A stretch of 6,070 nt of DNA, from contig JALSSE010000467.1 of the NCBI GenBank assembly GCA_026984415.1, forward strand, positions 1 to 6,070. The letters run 5' to 3'. The DNA is from Hydrogenothermaceae bacterium. Its GTDB lineage: Bacteria > Aquificota > Aquificae > Hydrogenothermales > Hydrogenothermaceae. The translations under genes and the position numbers were made by a program. Positions 5,507 to 6,070 of the stretch are shown here, in pieces. The notes beneath the pieces were generated by a model. That model did not search any database. It saw only the letters and a program-made list of their open reading frames with translations, and was not told the origin of the DNA. Every line of letters begins with the position of its first letter. Position 1 is the first letter of the stretch.

Positions 5507-6070
5507 ATGATTACCCAGATTGAATCAAAAACAAAAGAACAGATAACACAGGAAGATATACAAAAGTTTTACGACTATGTAAAAAATAATATAAACAATG
5601 GGGAAATAGTTTCCCATTTAGAAGCGTGTGTAAGGTGTGGACTATGTGCTGAAGCCTGCCACTACTATTTAGCACAAAATGTATCTGGAGAACCAAGGCC
5701 AGAACTTGTTCCAGCCTATAAAGGAGATTTGTTAAGGGATATTTATAGGGAAAATTACACAGTTTTAGGAAGACTTAAGAAAGCGTTAGGTTTTGGAGTA
5801 AAAATAACCCCTGAAAAACTAATTGAGCAATCAATGATTGCCTTTGATACCTGTTCTAACTGCGATAGATGTGCAAGAATATGCCCTATGGGAATAGAAA
5901 CTCCTATTTTTACTGCTCTTTTAAGAGGAGCTTTAACAGAAGCAGGAGTTACTCCACCAGACATTGCAGGGGCTGTAAACGCTGCTTTACAGGTTGGAAG
6001 TCCTTTTGGTATTACAATTGACCAGTATAAAGAAACTATAAAAAAATTAGAAGAAGAACACAATGTTGAA
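5507..6070 (+). CDS. isp2: Isp2-like iron-sulfur protein (HdrD/DsrK family), N-terminal part
   Basis: The first 188 residues are visible and the gene runs off the window. Isp2 proteins resemble the catalytic subunit of heterodisulfide reductase (HdrD) and DsrK of the sulfite-reduction membrane complex. They are thought to exchange electrons between Isp1 and a cytoplasmic thiol/disulfide or sulfur carrier. Two ferredoxin-type [4Fe-4S] motifs are present: Cys41-x2-Cys44-x2-Cys47-x3-Cys51 (followed by His-Tyr-Tyr, common in this family) and Cys116-x2-Cys119-x2-Cys122-x3-Cys126-Pro. There is no signal peptide or membrane segment, so it is cytoplasmic and probably docked on Isp1. The CCG domains that carry the special cluster in HdrD/DsrK should lie downstream and cannot be checked here. 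AAGGAGGG (5493-5500) overlaps the isp1 stop and lies 6 bases before the ATG. Placement after hynS-isp1 makes Isp2 more likely than a stand-alone HdrD or a glycolate oxidase iron-sulfur subunit. Confidence 0.87.
   Translation, partial: MITQIESKTKEQITQEDIQKFYDYVKNNINNGEIVSHLEACVRCGLCAEACHYYLAQNVSGEPRPELVPAYKGDLLRDIYRENYTVLGRLKKALGFGVKITPEKLIEQSMIAFDTCSNCDRCARICPMGIETPIFTALLRGALTEAGVTPPDIAGAVNAALQVGSPFGITIDQYKETIKKLEEEHNVE

Noticed and set aside
5511..5696. Minus-strand open frame of 61 codons over isp2
   Set aside because: It is antisense to the first iron-sulfur motif of isp2, a shadow frame.
5755..6063. Minus-strand open frame of 102 codons over isp2
   Set aside because: Although long, it is antisense to the second iron-sulfur motif of isp2, and its translation shows no recognisable domain.
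1..6070. CRISPR arrays, insertion sequences, tRNA or rRNA genes
   Set aside because: I saw no regularly spaced repeats, transposase motifs, terminal inverted repeats or conserved RNA-gene sequence in the window.

Overview
The window is AT-rich bacterial DNA. Codon use is strongly biased to A/T-ending codons (ATA, AGA, AAA, GAA), and every start that can be judged has a strong Shine-Dalgarno site. Gene content and base composition fit a thermophilic, hydrogen-oxidising or sulfur-metabolising member of the Aquificota, such as the low-GC Hydrogenothermaceae (Sulfurihydrogenibium or Persephonella type). This assignment is inferred from recalled family resemblance, not from a search.

Layout, left to right. 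(1) Positions 2-265 (+) are the C-terminal end of plsY, the phospholipid-synthesis acyltransferase. (2) Positions 267-914 (-) are purN, GAR formyltransferase, convergent with plsY with one base between the two stop codons. (3) Positions 966-994 hold an intrinsic terminator for the next minus-strand gene, followed by an extended -10 promoter for purN. (4) Positions 1023-3407 (-) encode a large exported cytochrome with seven CXXCH haem motifs and a haem-free N-terminal domain of about 270 residues carrying a Met-His-Cys / Cys-Cys motif; I cannot assign it a characterised function. (5) Positions 3408-3782 are a very AT-rich divergent promoter region with a candidate promoter for each direction and an FNR/CRP-like palindrome beside the hydrogenase start. 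(6) Positions 3783-6070 (+) are a tight operon, hynS - isp1 - isp2, cut by the window edge: the Tat-exported NiFe-hydrogenase small subunit, a NarI/DsrM-like di-haem cytochrome b, and the start of an HdrD/DsrK-like iron-sulfur protein. The large subunit hynL would be expected just beyond position 6070.

How the genes work together. The hydrogenase oxidises or produces H2 on the periplasmic side. Its small subunit carries the electron chain, Isp1 takes electrons across the membrane, and Isp2 passes them to or from a thiol/disulfide or sulfur-linked reaction on the cytoplasmic side. This Isp-type (group 1e) arrangement is associated with sulfur metabolism. The divergently transcribed multihaem cytochrome lies in the same compartment as the hydrogenase, so it may be an alternative electron partner. 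The shared upstream region is the only sequence evidence for that link. plsY and purN are ordinary housekeeping genes unrelated to the redox genes.
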